Positions 47,175-60,423 are shown, counted from the stretch's first letter. The stretch: DNA of 64,000 nt from Sciurus carolinensis (GCF_902686445.1 NC_062213.1:140328491-140392490); one strand, 5' to 3'. The notes: generated from the sequence alone by a model not told the origin. Translations and numbers: made by a program.

Positions 47175-47300
47175 TTCATTAAGCAGGTATTTATTGAGCC
47201 TTTACCATGGCTAGGCATTCTCCCGAGTGTCAGGCATACATCACTGAATCAGAGATAAAAATCTTTTCTCTGATGGCACAAATGCATGTTTCTATTTTAC
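47175..47300 (-). mobile_element. LINE2 3'-end remnant, antisense
   Basis: 'cattcattaagcaggtatttattgagcctttaccatggctaggcattctcc' is the reverse complement of the L2 tail. Only about 120 bases remain. Confidence 0.7.
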
Positions 47301-47379
47301 AAATACGCATAAGTGATTACAAAATAAAAACATGTTTATGGTAGGGACAAAAAGTGTAAGAAGAAAATAAAATCACCTA

Positions 47380-47890
47380 GGACAGCACTAACATAACTCA
47401 TGTGCTCTTTGATACATGTTCCTGCAGTTTTTTCCTAAGTATATAAGCATAAACATAGTATTACAAAACAGAATGTTACCTAAACTTACCATTTTCTCTC
47501 TTATTTTTATATAATTGGCATTATGGATATGACAAATATTTTCCTGTATCATTGTGTAGTTTATACAACATTTTAAAGTGCATATATATTATTCTGTGAA
47601 ATGAGTACCATAAACAGACCCATTTAGGCAGTTTCCAATTTTTCACTATTATAAACAATGCTGCAGTGAACATCCTTGTATGTTTATAACTGATTATTTA
47701 TCAGATTATTGCTTTACAATCATTTCACAAATGTATAATAGATAGCTCAAAGAGTAACCATATTTTAATGTTGTTTTAATGTTGTTACTAATGTTGTTAC
47801 TATACCAAACACCTCTACAGAAAAAAATTCAACCAATTTTATGGTAATTTATGGTGTACGAAAGAGTGCCAACTTCCCACAGCCTAGTAG
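47380..47890 (-). mobile_element. Ancient L1 fragment, antisense
   Basis: 'atttaggcagtttccaatttttcactattataaacaatgctgcagtgaacatccttgtatg' matches the reverse complement of an old L1 ORF2 3' region. The flanks fit the same element. A local tandem repeat (47767-47801) lies inside it. Confidence 0.6.
47767..47801. repeat. Three-copy 12-bp tandem repeat
   Basis: Units aatgttgtttt, aatgttgttact and aatgttgttact follow each other directly. Probably replication slippage in decayed L1 sequence. Confidence 0.85.
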
Positions 47891-48474
47891 ATTTGGCTTT
47901 TTGACTTATTAATCGACTTCTGATTATTAAGCCAATAACTCTCTGCAGTAGGTAGAAAGGTAGTTGAGAAGCTGTTACTAGATGATAATTTGACCGATTT
48001 TTTGATAGGTACCATTTATTCACAGGATTACCTGTGCCTAGTGGGATCCTTACCTGTTTAATGCTGATATGAATGCTAAAGAGATTGCTGAAGGGAGAAA
48101 GGGAAAGAGGAAGGCAAATGCATTAGAAAAACTTCCCCTTATCATTATTACCAAACCATCTTTTCATTAATAAGCAATGTTAATTGCATCAAAAACTGTA
48201 CTTATACAATGTTGGTACTGACATATCAAATTCAGTTCTACAGATAACATTTGTACCCAGTACACAGAGTGACTAAACGAAAATGGAAATAAAGTCAAGA
48301 TAACACATTATGCAGCCTTAAGTAACAGACACTAAGCAATTGAAAATGTAATCCCATCCCTTAGAATGTCGACATCTTATCCAGGCACAATCTCTAGAAT
48401 TTCAAAGAAGAGATGATGCTTGAATGAGAAGCCATTTTTCCCTCTCCTGTTTGTTCCATTGTCCAAATTGTAAT
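47891..48474. other. Non-coding stretch, nothing recognised
   Basis: AT-rich DNA, no assignable element. Confidence 0.5.
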
Positions 48475-48670
48475 AGTTAACACTTATCGATGTACACACT
48501 GCATGTCAAAAATATTACAAACATTTGTTTACTTTATTCTAATAATATTAGAATTAATCTCCCCATTTTGTTGTTGAGATCCTAATACATAGACTAAGGT
48601 CATAGCTAATATATGACAGATTCTGGACTTGAAATCAGCTTTATCGACACTAGATCTCATGTATAAGTTT
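48475..48670 (-). mobile_element. MIR SINE, antisense
   Basis: Reverse-complement MIR blocks in order: 'agttaacacttatcgatgtacacactgcatg', 'tttactttattctaataatatt', 'ctccccattttgttgttgagatcctaatacatagactaagg' and 'gattctggacttgaaatcag'. Fairly complete but diverged. Confidence 0.7.
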
Positions 48671-49617
48671 ATCTTTTGTGTCAAACTGTTTCTTAAGTAG
48701 TGTCAATCACTTCTTTACACTAGGAATAAGAATAAGGTCCAGCGAGACAAGCCCTGAGGTCACTTGCCTCTAATTCAGAATTTTTCACCATTCAGAATTT
48801 TCTGTTATCTCTGTTATATAAAATCCCACAGAAATGAGAACTAAGATAACCCTTCTTTATCTAGTAAAATCACCCCAAATATACAATTTTTATTACTATT
48901 GTTGGTGCTGGCAAGACCCCTCTCCTGTCCCTCCCCCTCCACAGCCTAAATCCACTAGCCTTTAACCTCCTCAGCCCAAGAAAGCTGTTCATAATCAGAA
49001 CAAAGATTAGATAGCCCCTATCCTCCATCACAAGTGACACCTCCATATCTCTATAGATCCACACCATGGGTGCTAGTCCTGGGCTGCATCCAGGGTCTTA
49101 GTCCAAATCATCTTGCTTCCTCCCATCTGTGCCTCCATGCCTTGCTTGAACCTCTGCACATTAAATCAACCCCACCTGGTTAGACTCCAAAGTGTACCTA
49201 CGGCTTCCACCTTGGCCTCAGCTTTTCTGGTTCATTTTCTGGAGAGTACATCTCCCAGTTGTAAAAACAGGTTCCCTACAGGCACAATGACTGCCTTTGT
49301 CCCAGAAGAGATATATCTTCCTATGTTCTTTAGAAAATGGTTTCTTTACCCTGCACCTCCTGGGGATTCAAATTGAGCATCTTCTGGATGACAGTATTGT
49401 ATTAGATAAAATTCCTTCCATTGCTTCCTTTTAACTTCATACCAATTCTAAGAAATAACTCCTATTAATTTCTTATTTTTCACAGGCAGATTTTGTGACT
49501 TCGTGGTTGGAATGGTTATGACCCACCAAAATTCGTCTTAAAATACAGTGCCCATTGTAACTATCTAGAGGCAGGCTCTCTGGAGGTAACAGGCCATGAG
49601 GACTCTGCTCCAGTGGA
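48671..49617. other. Non-coding stretch, nothing recognised
   Basis: Locally C-rich near 48912-48945 and 49079-49260. No repeat or gene assigned; the 87-codon frame at 49113-49376 has no recognisable domain. Confidence 0.45.
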
Positions 49618-49635
49618 TAGGTTTGGTGCCTTTCT

Positions 49636-49863
49636 TTTTTTTTTTTTTTTTTTTTTACATTTACATAGGGTAATGATGTTTATTTTATTTTTCCCTTCCC
49701 CCCCACCCCTCCCACCCCTCTTTTCCCTCTACACAGTCCTTCTTTCCTTCATTCTTGCCGCTTTCCTTAGCCTAACTCTAAACCTAACCCTAAACCTAAT
49801 GCTAGCCCCTCCCACCCCCCATTATATGTCCTCATCTGCTTATCAGCGAGATCATTCGTCCTT
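49636..49863 (-). mobile_element. Short antisense L1 3' UTR with telomere-like repeats
   Basis: On the minus strand this is only the last part of an L1: a short ORF2 end, the G-rich 3' UTR and an A18-type tail (plus-strand T run from 49636). It is flanked by a perfect 18-bp target duplication starting taggtttggtgcc (49618-49635 and 49864-49881). The 3' UTR contains degenerate CCTAAC-type hexamers (49770-49805) in the same place as in the 18902-19378 copy. Confidence 0.93.
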
Positions 49864-49881
49864 TAGGTTTGGTGCCTTTCT

Positions 49882-52419
49882 AAAAGGGCTTGAGGGAGGA
49901 AGTTCATCCCCCTTGCCCTTCTGTCTTATGAGGACACAGCAATAGGGAGCCACCTTGGACATAGAGATTCCTCACTAGACACCTAATCTGCTAACTTCTG
50001 ATCTTGATCTTGAACTTCTTAGCCCCAATAATTGTAAGCAATAAGTCTCTCTTATTTAAAAATCACCAGACTAAAGGTTTTTTGGTTTGCTTGTTTTGTC
50101 TTGTTTTTATAGCAACAAGAGCAGGCTAAAACACTGATTGGTCTAGCTTTTACAGAATTGAGGCAAGATTTGAATCCAGGACTCCTAAGTTCAAGCCAAT
50201 GTCTTTCCAGTATAACACTGGAAAGGAACCAGTCAGACCAGACATACACATCTTTTGGAACACAAATGTTTCTTTTCCATGGCCAGATTTAGTAAGTTTC
50301 AGTTGAACAATGACAAAAAAAAAAAAAAAAAAATTCCTGTGTCTTGCCCATGTGAGTCTCTCACTCACTCCCCATGGTATCAGAGCAAAGACAAACCTGT
50401 GAAATAGACAGGCAGCCACCACTTGACACAGTGACTACATGTCAGAAATGAAGCACAATCTAAAGATAGAGGAAGGTATATCCAAGGCTTAATAATAGAT
50501 TAAAGAGTTAATTGACCTAGGAAAACTTTAAATGTACAGAGAAATTATAAAAATGTAAAAGTATCTCACTGCTTTTCTTATACCCCACCTGGTCGCCTCA
50601 GCAAGATGTGTCATCCCAACATGAGTCCCATGCAAAGGTATTCCAATTAGTAAAAGACCTTAGGCATCTCAACATGTAAAACAGCATTCAAAAAGATTGT
50701 GATTATATAACATGCCATATCTCCCCCACCCTGCAAAAAGGTGGGGGGATTCTGCTGTATAGCTCTTACTTAATTGCCTTCATAGACTAATCAGGAAAGA
50801 GAATGATTCTCTTCCTCTAACCTTTTGATCTATTCCTTACTAGGTTTATTTCATTTTCTCAAAACCACAAAAAGAATAAAACAAGGTGATCAAGGCTTAA
50901 GTCATCCCCTTTGCAGTATTCCCTATCTTGACATGCTTTTTTATCACTAGGACAAATCATGTAAGATTTCCATTTAATGTATCACAGGGTTACTACTGCT
51001 AATTGTTACAGAATTTCTTGGCAAAATGCTCCATTATTTAAGTTAAGCAATGTTTTTTGAAATGTATTACAACAGTTATGTTAACTGATTATAATTAGAA
51101 TTCTAGTTTGTGCTGAGATATTACATTCTTTGTATCCACACACACAGAGTCTTGGAATCGACAAAACTAGTTTACAGCAAAAGAGGAGTCAATTTCTGAG
51201 ACAGTCTTTACACCATGAAAAATATTACTGGAAATCCTATTAGGATCTAAGTAGACATTGCACTGCCTTATGAATACCAATACCATTACATTTCCAGCTT
51301 TCCCACAAATAGAATAATCACTCAAGCCAGTGCAGGGGTTACCTACAAAACAAATGTTTCAGCATTTATCCTATTTCTCCTTGTCTATAAACACAGAATT
51401 TGTATCTTTCCTCTCTACAGTACTTTCTTAAATGCCATTTGATACTAACTAGAGAAATTGACTAATAAGAGTTTTAGAATCAGAAGTAACATTTAGGTTG
51501 TTGCTAAACATTTTAAAATGTGAAGAAAATAGACTTGTCGTCATCTGGGTGAAAGGAGGAAAGGGGGACTTTAACAAAGACTGTGCTTATCTTAGTCTAG
51601 AAAATACTTTAGAAAGTATTTTACTTCTTTTCTCTAACATCAGAGCATTGGTCACTTGCTTTCCTGATTGTCTGATAGAGCAATCTTTCAAAAAGTTTAA
51701 TGAGAGACCTATGTTTCTAGAATTATAGAAGAATTATAGAAGTCTTTATAACTTGAATGTACAAGTTTCATAACTAGAAGTTTTCTATCAGTTGATCAAG
51801 GTGATTACTGAATGTACACATGATGAACTAAGGCCCCAAAAGACTGAATATGATTGTTTCTACCAACTCTTTACCAAATACTTTATTTCCTAACCCGACT
51901 ACCAGCCTGTTGAAGATGGACTTCAAGAAGGAAAGCAGAAAAATAACTCATGAGCATGGCCAATGATTGTTTACTAATTTACTGTACTTGAATAAGAGGA
52001 CATGGGAATAAGAACTGCTTTTTTTTTCACTGACATTTGTTGAAAATTTCACTTTATAAAAAAGAAAATGCCTTTTGTGTTATGTGTCTGCAATTCCTCA
52101 CATCAGTGTAGCCACCCAGGTCAAATTAGTTGGCTAATTGGAATTAGAAAAGATGGATGTGTTTTAAATAGTCCAAAAATATATTATGGCACATATCAGT
52201 TTTTCTTCTTCCCATATCCACATTTCTGTCTATAATTGGAAACTGCCAGAGGTCACATCAAGAAGATTTTACAATTCTATCATGATCCATTCATAGCATA
52301 GCTCCAGTCCATAATAATCAATGTGAATGCTGTTTTCCAATCCCAAGTAGAGTCAGAACATTGCTTACATATTATCTTGAAGAAATGACACAACATGCTT
52401 TGTGTCAGGATGGTTCTCT
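49882..52419. other. Non-coding stretch with a MIR scrap and an A run
   Basis: About 2.5 kb with little recognisable. 50150-50220 ('gaggcaagatttgaatccaggactcctaag') resembles an antisense MIR core. An A19 run lies at 50315-50333. No gene assigned. Confidence 0.45.
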
Positions 52420-52960
52420 GTTCTCTCTTCTTTCCCTTTAAAGAAAGTTTCTCTCTTCCTCTCTTGATTTACTCCATTTACCTGTACCATAAAACATTCC
52501 TTCCCACTTTCTATGATAATTTAATCCCACAGGCCTCTCCTTAACTTCTTCAATTAACCTCTCCATATTGGCTCTTACACTTCCATCTTCAAAAATGCTC
52601 AGGTTCCTCCTATTTTAAATAAACTTCTACCAATTGTGCTCAGTTAATTTAGCAATAACCTCTTTCTAGTAATTCTAAATGGCATTTTCTAACTGATCTT
52701 GACCTATTTCTTTATCGAGGTTCTTTTTTTCCCTTGATTTCTGTAATGATGAGTGATCTTAAATTATTTTCCCACTTTTCTCTCTTTGATTGACTTTTCT
52801 ATTTCTCACATTCTCAGCTGTGTTTCTCAGGAATCAGCTCTCAGTCCTTTATTCACCAATCTTTCTTTTGAGTCTTTCTTTAATTTAACTCACTATCTTT
52901 AATTACACTATCTCTCTGTATGATTCCCATGTTATTCATAACACACCAAGCACTAAGTTT
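52420..52960 (+). mobile_element. LINE2 ORF2 fragment, sense
   Basis: The C/T-rich text 'caggaatcagctctcagtcctttattcaccaatctttc' fits the L2 segment that reads '..TCTCAGCCCTCTTCTC..CTCACT..'. The upstream 'taggcctctccttaacttcttc' pattern fits too. Strongly decayed, so assigned with moderate confidence. Confidence 0.5.
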
Positions 52961-53439
52961 TGGGGTGGCTCATGCAGTGACTCTACCCAAGTGTTTCTTG
53001 TTGGTCCCCTTTCTGTGGCAGCTCTCCTACAATGCTCTTTCTATTCATTATGACCTCAGGATCCTTCACTAGGATCTGTTTTCTGACTAAATTGATGAGA
53101 AAGGGAAGAAGCATAAAGGATTATACATGAGTTCTGTGATTCCTTCTTTTTATTATTTTTTTTATTTTTAATATTCAGCCTGGAAGTTTCTTCGGTCACT
53201 CTGGAACTGCACTACATAGGACATAATTCAGTAATATGATTATACTTAACTGGAAGGGAAACCGAAGTGTGGGATCAAGAGATACCAAGGAGGAATGGGA
53301 AATTAACTCAAGGAAGTGTCTGGCCCTCTCTGCCTGAGAGTCAGCCTCTATCACCAGCCCTGATTAACATCTGATTGAGCCCTTCTTTCATTCTTGCTAG
53401 AAGCTGGTCTGGCATGGCTTTCCTCGTCCAACCCATGTT
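52961..53439. other. Non-coding stretch, nothing recognised
   Basis: No assignable element. It contains a T-rich run at 53146-53172. Confidence 0.5.
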
Positions 53440-53600
53440 CAAATCTATCATAAATTAATATACTTTATAAAATCCAAGTTTCATTATAAAAATTAGGAAA
53501 AACAGCCTCAGAGGGATTAAGTGAAAGGCCAAAGGCCATCCAGATAGCTAGGACCAGGTAGTAAGCCAGAGGTGAAGCTCATAATTCCACTCCCATTCCA
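53440..53600 (-). mobile_element. MIR SINE remnant, antisense
   Basis: 'cctcagagggattaagtgaaaggccaaaggccatccagatagctaggaccaggtag' is the reverse complement of the MIR core, followed by a decayed 'taagccagaggtgaagctc'. Confidence 0.65.
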
Positions 53601-54479
53601 TGTCCGGCACAACACATGAGCACACCACCCCACGTTTCTCTCACTCTTCTCTCACACATGCTTTCCCAGTGTCTGCCTCCTCCTCATTCTTTCCAGTTAC
53701 CATAATCTCTTCCTCTCATCTTTACTTCTCTTATCCTAATTATTTCTTACCCTCAAAAGACTTGCTTTATCAATTTATTTCATTAATTCTCTATATCTCA
53801 AGCTAAAGATGTATACTAATATTTAAATCTTTATTCTCTTTCACTTTAAGGACAATTTCCACCTTTCATTTTCAATTTCATTTCACTGTTATTCTTCATA
53901 TCTTTCATCATTCCTCATGGATCTTCAACTTAACATTTTCTACCTAGACCCCTAAGTTACCTTTCTCATTATCATTGTTCACTCCACTGCCATGTTCATC
54001 TTCAGAATATCATGGTGTCACCCAAACAAGTATATTTATTATTTAAAAATTATGTGATTTCAAGGATTTCCAAAAGCAGGCTCTACTTCTAAAAGCCTAC
54101 TTCTTAGTACTTTCTAATAAAAATGGAAGGAACTTTCATTTTTGAGATATATGTGTAATCCAAGGTATTCATTCATTCAATGTAGTACCCAAAGCACCGT
54201 GTGGTAATATTGTCTTTATCTTCTACATAACTATATTAAAACTGACACACATTAAAGAAAATGTCAACTCTTATAAAAAAAGAAACACAGGTACAAAGGA
54301 AATGTGGCATAAAGGAAAGACTCAAAACAATTGCCTAGAGAAATCAAGAAACTCATGTTTGATATGACTCATTTGGGACTCAAGAAAATGCGAACAGTTT
54401 TATAAGTACAGATTAAAGATGCAGATATATGAAAAATATATGCTCTATTAAAGGAATTGTTAATGGTTCCACACAATTA
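53601..54479. other. Pyrimidine-rich non-coding stretch
   Basis: C/T-rich from 53620 to 54000, possibly decayed L2 but not assignable. No gene. Confidence 0.45.
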
Positions 54480-54690
54480 AATATCAGGTTCAAGGGGAAA
54501 AGTGATGTTAAAAGAGGCTGAATATTGTGTGAGGTCAGATCAGGAACTACTCTTTATGCTATGAATTGAAATTTTACTCTTGAATCTGAGGATGATGAGA
54601 AATCAATGAGTTCTTTAAGGAATGGAGTAATATGATCTGACACAGGCTAGAAAATCAAAGCTGACAGGGACAAAGAGGTTGAACTGGGAA
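54480..54690 (-). mobile_element. LINE2 fragment, antisense
   Basis: 'aaggaatggagtaatatgatctgacacaggctag' corresponds to the reverse complement of the L2 'GATCA..TCACTCCCCTGCTT' segment. A short remnant immediately upstream of the large L1. Confidence 0.6.
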
Positions 54691-56174
54691 AGTTATAGTG
54701 GAAGAAAGAAAACAAAATAGGAAACTAATGTGTAAGTGTCCAAAGAAAAGATCCTATGAGCATGTACAATGGAACAAGGAGATGTGTACCCGAGCGGAGA
54801 GAAGATGGTGGATCAGAGGGGGAACATGCTTCCTAGCCTTTCTTCAACACCAGATTTACAAAGTGGGAAGATGGCTCTTCAGCGAGGTAGACAGCTAGGG
54901 AACTCACTGAAATGTAATGCTGAACTGTAAAGGAAATCAGAGAGATACAGAAAGTCAGAAACTTCAAACACAATATAAGAATAATACATGAAAGATGTGC
55001 CAGCTTCATCACCAGTGGTGGCAGTGTGGCAGCTGATGAAGGGGGAAGACAGGAAGAGTGAGAAGACTGCAAGGTGGGCAGATTTTAAAAATTTTTAAGA
55101 AAAATTGACTTGGGAATTAGAGAGGAAGGTTGATTTTAATGGACACTTGGTAGGGAAGGTGATTCAGTGAAAGCCAACCAAAAATCATTCACCCAAGGGG
55201 TGGATAGTTTGGTAAGACCTTAGATCACTGGCATGAAAAGCATGTTGCCAGGTACTGAAAACACTCCTGAGGAAGTGGAAACTGGTCGCTGCATATCAGC
55301 AAGCAGACAGAAGATTAGGAACTATTCATAAAGTAAGTTGCTAGCAGTTGCCTATTGATTCCCTGAGTGTCCCTGAAGTAGAGTGACTAAAATAGGCACA
55401 AAGAAAAACCGCCTGGACCATACAGGCTCTGAATACCAAGAGGCTCTGGATACCAAGGGGAGAAGCTCCTATTATTGCTGGTACTACAAGCACTATTGGA
55501 AAGATGCCTATAGTGGCCACACAGAAGCTTCAGAATCCAGCGTGGATGCCTAGTGATTCATATTCATAGCAGTGAAGGTGAAAACTGTGGAAGTTTAGTC
55601 CTTGTGCCCTAAAAGTGGATTTTAATGGAGGCTCTAGAGATTCAGACATCCAGCAGAGACTGGTATCTCCCCACTGACAGAGATCCAAAGTTCAGCCAAA
55701 ACTAAACTTCCAACTACTAGAACTTCCCATTGAGAATTCTTCACAACCCCTACTATAGGAATATACGATTTGCCTGAAGCCCAGTCTACCCCTTCCTATA
55801 CTGGGAGTCTGGATGTTGAGAGTCACTAAAACCAGTTTATCCCATAGGCACTGTGGCTGCCAGCTAGGTGAGAAACACAAATAAATTGGACTTCACAACT
55901 CCCAGCTCTTGATCTAAAATAAATATAAAGAATGAAAATCCATCCCTGCCAATGGTTTTGACAACATCAACAAGAGCAAGCCCTTTATTTCTTATTCAGA
56001 CTTTTTCTCTTTTGCTTTCATATTTCGTATCTCTTTTCTTGTCCCTCTATATCCCCCATTTTATTATATTTCTTTATACTCTACTTTTAAAAATTTTAAC
56101 TTTTAAATTTTTTTGAATATTTCATTTTATGTTATTTATTTATTTTCTACTTTTTTCCATTGTGCAAGACTTTG

Positions 56175-56260
56175 TGTGTATGTGGTGTGGGTGTGTGTGT
56201 GTGTGTGTGTGTGTGCACATGTGTGTGTGTCTCTATATGTGTGTGTGTGTGTGTGTGTAT
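56175..56260. repeat. Compound TG microsatellite in the L1 5' region
   Basis: Two TG blocks (about 56188-56214 and 56238-56258) separated by cacatg and ctctat interruptions. The Cys/Val-rich frames across it are artefacts of the repeat. Confidence 0.9.
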
Positions 56261-57339
56261 GCATACATTCATATAATGTTACTTTCACTTTCACTGTTTT
56301 CTTCTGCACCTGTTTATTATTAACCTTTGTTTGATTTAAGTGGGGTTTAATTATATGTGGGTTTGAGTTGGTTTGATCTTACTTTTGCTTTTCTGTTCAC
56401 ACTTTGTTATTTGTCCCTCTTAATGCCCCTTCTTCACTCTGTTCCCTCATTTCCCTCTTCCTCTCTTTTTAAAATTTTTTTAGTAAGTCTTTTATTCCTC
56501 CTTCTTTATAGTCAATATCTGTACCTAGCTCCTGCTCCTCCTATGTTCACTTTAATGATTTAACATTTTCTCTTGCCTTCCTACCCTACTTTCTCTTCAT
56601 ATAAAAAAGTGTAATTACATATGTAACTATTGAGTGTAATTTATAGTTTATGTAATTTCTTCTCCATTCATGTTATTGTGATTATTAATACAGTGGATGA
56701 CATAGTAGACACCCACAGTTTAATGACTGATCTATTTCATGGTATTATATTATTGGTGCTGATGTTAAATGCTGACCCCCTTATTTCTATATAGATGGTT
56801 ATTAGTGTTACAGATGTCAAAGTAGAACCTTTATCAGCAGGCCATACTTCTGTTGCTAACTTTAGTCCTATTATTAGCTCACCTCTTTCTCTAAGAGGGG
56901 TTGAAGAGTGATTGGGATACTTCAAGTTCACAGAGTAGAGATCTTGCTGCTGAGCCATACTCAAAAGTCAGTCAAGTAACAGCAAATATCACATGAAACA
57001 CAATCAAGCTTCACCTGAGCCTCAACATTACTTTATCACATAGAACTGGGGAGATCAAACCCCCAAAACAACAAGCCCCATAAGAGGAGTTATCAGAGGA
57101 GGTCCTCAGTTCACACTCATGAATATCTGCTCATTTATCAAAAACAGAGAAGTCCCAAAACAAAAAAATAATAATAATAATTACACGTAAAAGAATACAT
57201 ATAAAAGAGGAAGGGAAATCCATCTCAATTGATATATAAGTACAGGACCTCGGAAAATTTGATGAAACATAAAATAAAGTCCCCCCCGACAAAGAATTCC
57301 ACAGATGTGGAAGTAAACAAAGTTCCAGAGAAAAAATAT

Positions 57340-58200
57340 ACAAACTTGATTATTAAAATGTTTAATGAACCTGAAGATAATCTAAGAAATTAATTAAGAA
57401 AGCAAATATAGGAGATGAAACACCATTTCAATAAAGAAATGGAGATATTGAAAAGAAACCACTAAAAATTCCTGCAATGAAAGACAAGATGAATGAAATT
57501 AAAAATTCACTTGAAAAATATCACCAAAAGACTAAATTGCATAGAAAACAGAACTTTGGGCCTTAAAGACAGAACTTCAGAATTGAAGAGGGGTTATGTA
57601 ATCTTGAGTATTCAACATGCAATAAAGGGAAAAAAATAAAAGACTATGTCAGAATATATAAGAATTCTGGGATAGCAGAGTTAAGAGAACAAACCTGAGA
57701 GTCATTGGAATAGAACAAAACATGGAGAAACAGGGTAAAGACATTGAAAATAACTTCAATGAGATAGTAACAGAAAATTTGCCCCATATTAGAAATGAGG
57801 TAGAAGTTAACATACAGGAGACATCCAGGACCAGAAATAAGCATGATCAAAGAGAAGCTCTCCAAGACACATCATAATCATAATGACTGACATAGAAAAT
57901 AAGAAAAGAATATTATAAGTTGTAAGAGAAAATCATCAGATCACATTTAGATGCAAACCAATAAAGTTCATCTCTGACTTCTCAACTCAGACCATACTAT
58001 CAAGGAGGGCCTGAAATGAGATATTCCCAAGCTCTAAAGAAAACAATTTCAGGCCAAGATTGCTAGATCCAGCAAATCTCTCTTTCAAAAGCAATGAAGA
58101 AATAAAAATTTAAAACTTTCCATGATAAAGATAAATAAAAAAATTCAGGACTATCAAGCCAGCACTACAAAAACCACTCAAAAGCAAAAACAAAAAAGAT
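57340..58200 (+). pseudogene. L1 ORF1-like region, degenerate
   Basis: Landmarks are 'gaaatggagatattgaaaagaaaccac', 'aattaaaaattcacttgaaaaatatcaccaaaagac', 'aacagaaaatttgccccatattag', 'tagatgcaaaccaataaagttcatctctgacttctcaactcag' and 'caggccaagattgctagatccagcaaatctc'. These follow the nucleic-acid-binding ORF1 of L1M-type elements in order. No long frame survives. Confidence 0.6.
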
Positions 58201-58539
58201 TAACTGTGCACAGAGTAACAAAACAAACAAACAAACAAAAAAACTCTCAAAACTCCCAAATAGAGGAAGATCACTAGAAAAGTAACCAACCAACTAAATG
58301 AAAATAAAGATAGAATTAAATACAGCAAACAAATCAAAATGATGGACATTACCAACATATATCCATAATAACACTAAATGTAAATGGTCTTAACTCCTCA
58401 ATTAACAGACATAGATTAGCAGAATGGATCAAAACCCAAGACCAATTATATGCTTTTTTGCAAGAAATTCATCTCATAGACAAAGATACTCATAGTTTGA
58501 AGGTAAAAGGGTGGAAAAAATATTACACACAAACAGAGT

Positions 58540-58728
58540 TTGAATAAAAAGGCAGGACTAGCTATCCTCATATCAGACAAAGCAGATTTTAAACAAGAAT
58601 TAATCAGAAGAGGCCTAAAAGGCCACTACATCTTGGTAAAAATTCAACAGGGATATATAAATATGTTAAATATATATGCCCTAAATGTCATATCCCTAAT
58701 TACATTAAAAAATACTCTTGATATTTAA
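58540..58728 (+). pseudogene. L1 endonuclease-domain fragment
   Basis: 62 codons matching the L1 apurinic-type endonuclease interior: K-A-G-L-A-I-L-I-S-D-K, then R-G-L-K-G-H-Y-I and L-N-I-Y-A-L-N. It is part of the ORF2 pseudogene listed at 58341-62050 and carries no independent function. Confidence 0.85.
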
Positions 58729-59481
58729 TCTCATATAGACCCAAATATAATAATGCTGGGTGATTTCAACATACCCTTTTCACCAATAGACAGGTCATTC
58801 AAACATAAAATCAATAAATAAATTAAGTTACTGATTTAAATAAAAATATAAATCTATTGAACTTAATAGACATCTACAGAATACTTCACTCCCAAACAGC
58901 TAAATTTACCTTCTTTTCAGGAGCTCATGGAACCTTTTCCAAAATCAACCATATTCTGAGTCACAATGTGAGCCTTATAAAATATGGAAAAAATTGATAT
59001 AATCCAATGCATTTAATAAGATCACAACAGAAAGAGAATCAGAGATTAAAAGAAGCTATCTCCACAGTCCCTTCTGAAATCCAGAAGATCATTAGAAACT
59101 ATTTTGAAAATTTATATTCCAATAAAATGAAAAATATAGAAGACATTGACAAATTTCTATATCCCTTGTTCAAATTGAACAGAAAAGATAGAAAAATCTA
59201 AACAGATGAAAATAAAGTAATGAAATCAAAACAGAAATTAAAAGCCTTCCAACAAAGCAAAATCCAGGACCAGATGGATTCTCAGCTGAATTCTATCAGA
59301 TCTTTAAAGAAGAACTAACACAGTCTTACTCAAATTATTCCATAAACTTGAAAGGGAGGGAATACTCTTAAATACATTCTATGAAACCAGTATAACTCTG
59401 ATACCAAAACCAGACAAAGACACATTAAAGGAAAAAAATGCAAAAAAACAAACAAACAAAAAGTACAGACAAATATCCCTA

Positions 59482-59718
59482 ATGAACATAGATGAAATCA
59501 TCCTCAATATTAGAAAACAACATTCAGAATACATCAAGAAGATAATATACCATGATCAAGTTGGTTTCACAGAGACCCAAGATGGGTTCAACCTACACAA
59601 ATCAATAAATGCAATTCACCACTTAAACAGAAATAAAGACAAAAATCATATAATCATCTCAATAGATGTAGAGAAGACATTTGAAAAAATCCAGCACCCA
59701 CTCATGTTAAAAATCTAG
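59482..59718 (+). pseudogene. L1 reverse-transcriptase palm fragment
   Basis: 78 codons covering [22 protein letters not shown] and the first metal-binding aspartate region [10 protein letters not shown]. The usual D-A-E-K-A-F-D-K has changed at three positions but keeps the key aspartate. Part of 58341-62050. Confidence 0.85.
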
Positions 59719-59987
59719 AGAAACTAGGTATAGAAGAAAATTACCTCTGTGTGATAAAGACTATCTATGGCAAATCCAAAGTCAACATCATTCCAAATGG
59801 AGACAAATTGAAAGCATTTCCTCTATAATCAGAAACAAGACAAGGTTGTCCACTCTTACCATTTCTATTCAGTATTATTCTCAGAACTTCAGCCAAAGCA
59901 ATCAGGCAAGAAAAGGAATAAAAATAGGAGTAAAAATAAAAGATAAAACTATCTCTTTTTTGCTAATGACATGATCCTATTTCTAGA

Positions 59988-60423
59988 TGTTTTAGTCACC
60001 ATTTTCAGCACTGTGACCAAAAGACCTGACAAGAACAATTTTAGAAGAAAAGTTCTTTTGATGCTCATGGTTTCAGAGGTCTCAGTTTATAGAGAGGTGA
60101 ATGCATTACTTTAGCCTTGAAGTGAGGCAGAATAAATATGGTAGAAGGATGTGGCAGAGCAAATTATTTCAAGACCTGGCACCAGGGAGCAGAGAAAGCT
60201 CCACTTAACAAGGACAAAATATTAGTCCCCAAGGCATACCCACAGTAACCCACCTCCTCCAGTCACACACACTGCCTTTAGTTACCACTGAGTTAATCCA
60301 TTTAAGTGGAATAATACACTGATTAGGTTATGGCTCTTATAACCCACTCATTTCACCTCTAAATGTCCTTGTGTTGTCTTACATATGAGTTTTTTTCAAA
60401 CACCTTATATCTAAAGCATAACA
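59988..60423 (-). mobile_element. MaLR-type solo LTR inside L1 ORF2, 5-bp duplication
   Basis: On the minus strand it starts tgttatgctttagat and ends gtgactaaaaca. It is flanked by ctaga on both sides (59983-59987 and 60424-60428). It is collinear with the 28967-29407 copy in reverse complement. Shared blocks on the plus strand are 'gtttcagaggtctcag', 'cacctcctccagtcacac', 'gaataatacactgattaggttatggctcttataaccc' and 'catttcacctct'. No internal sequence, so a solo LTR of about 436 bp. Confidence 0.92.

Noticed and set aside
47767..47801. CRISPR-like short repeats
   Set aside because: Three directly abutting 12-bp units with no spacers in a mammalian genome; slippage product.
56113..56334. Cys/Val-rich frames
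   Set aside because: They read through a TG microsatellite in the L1 5' region.
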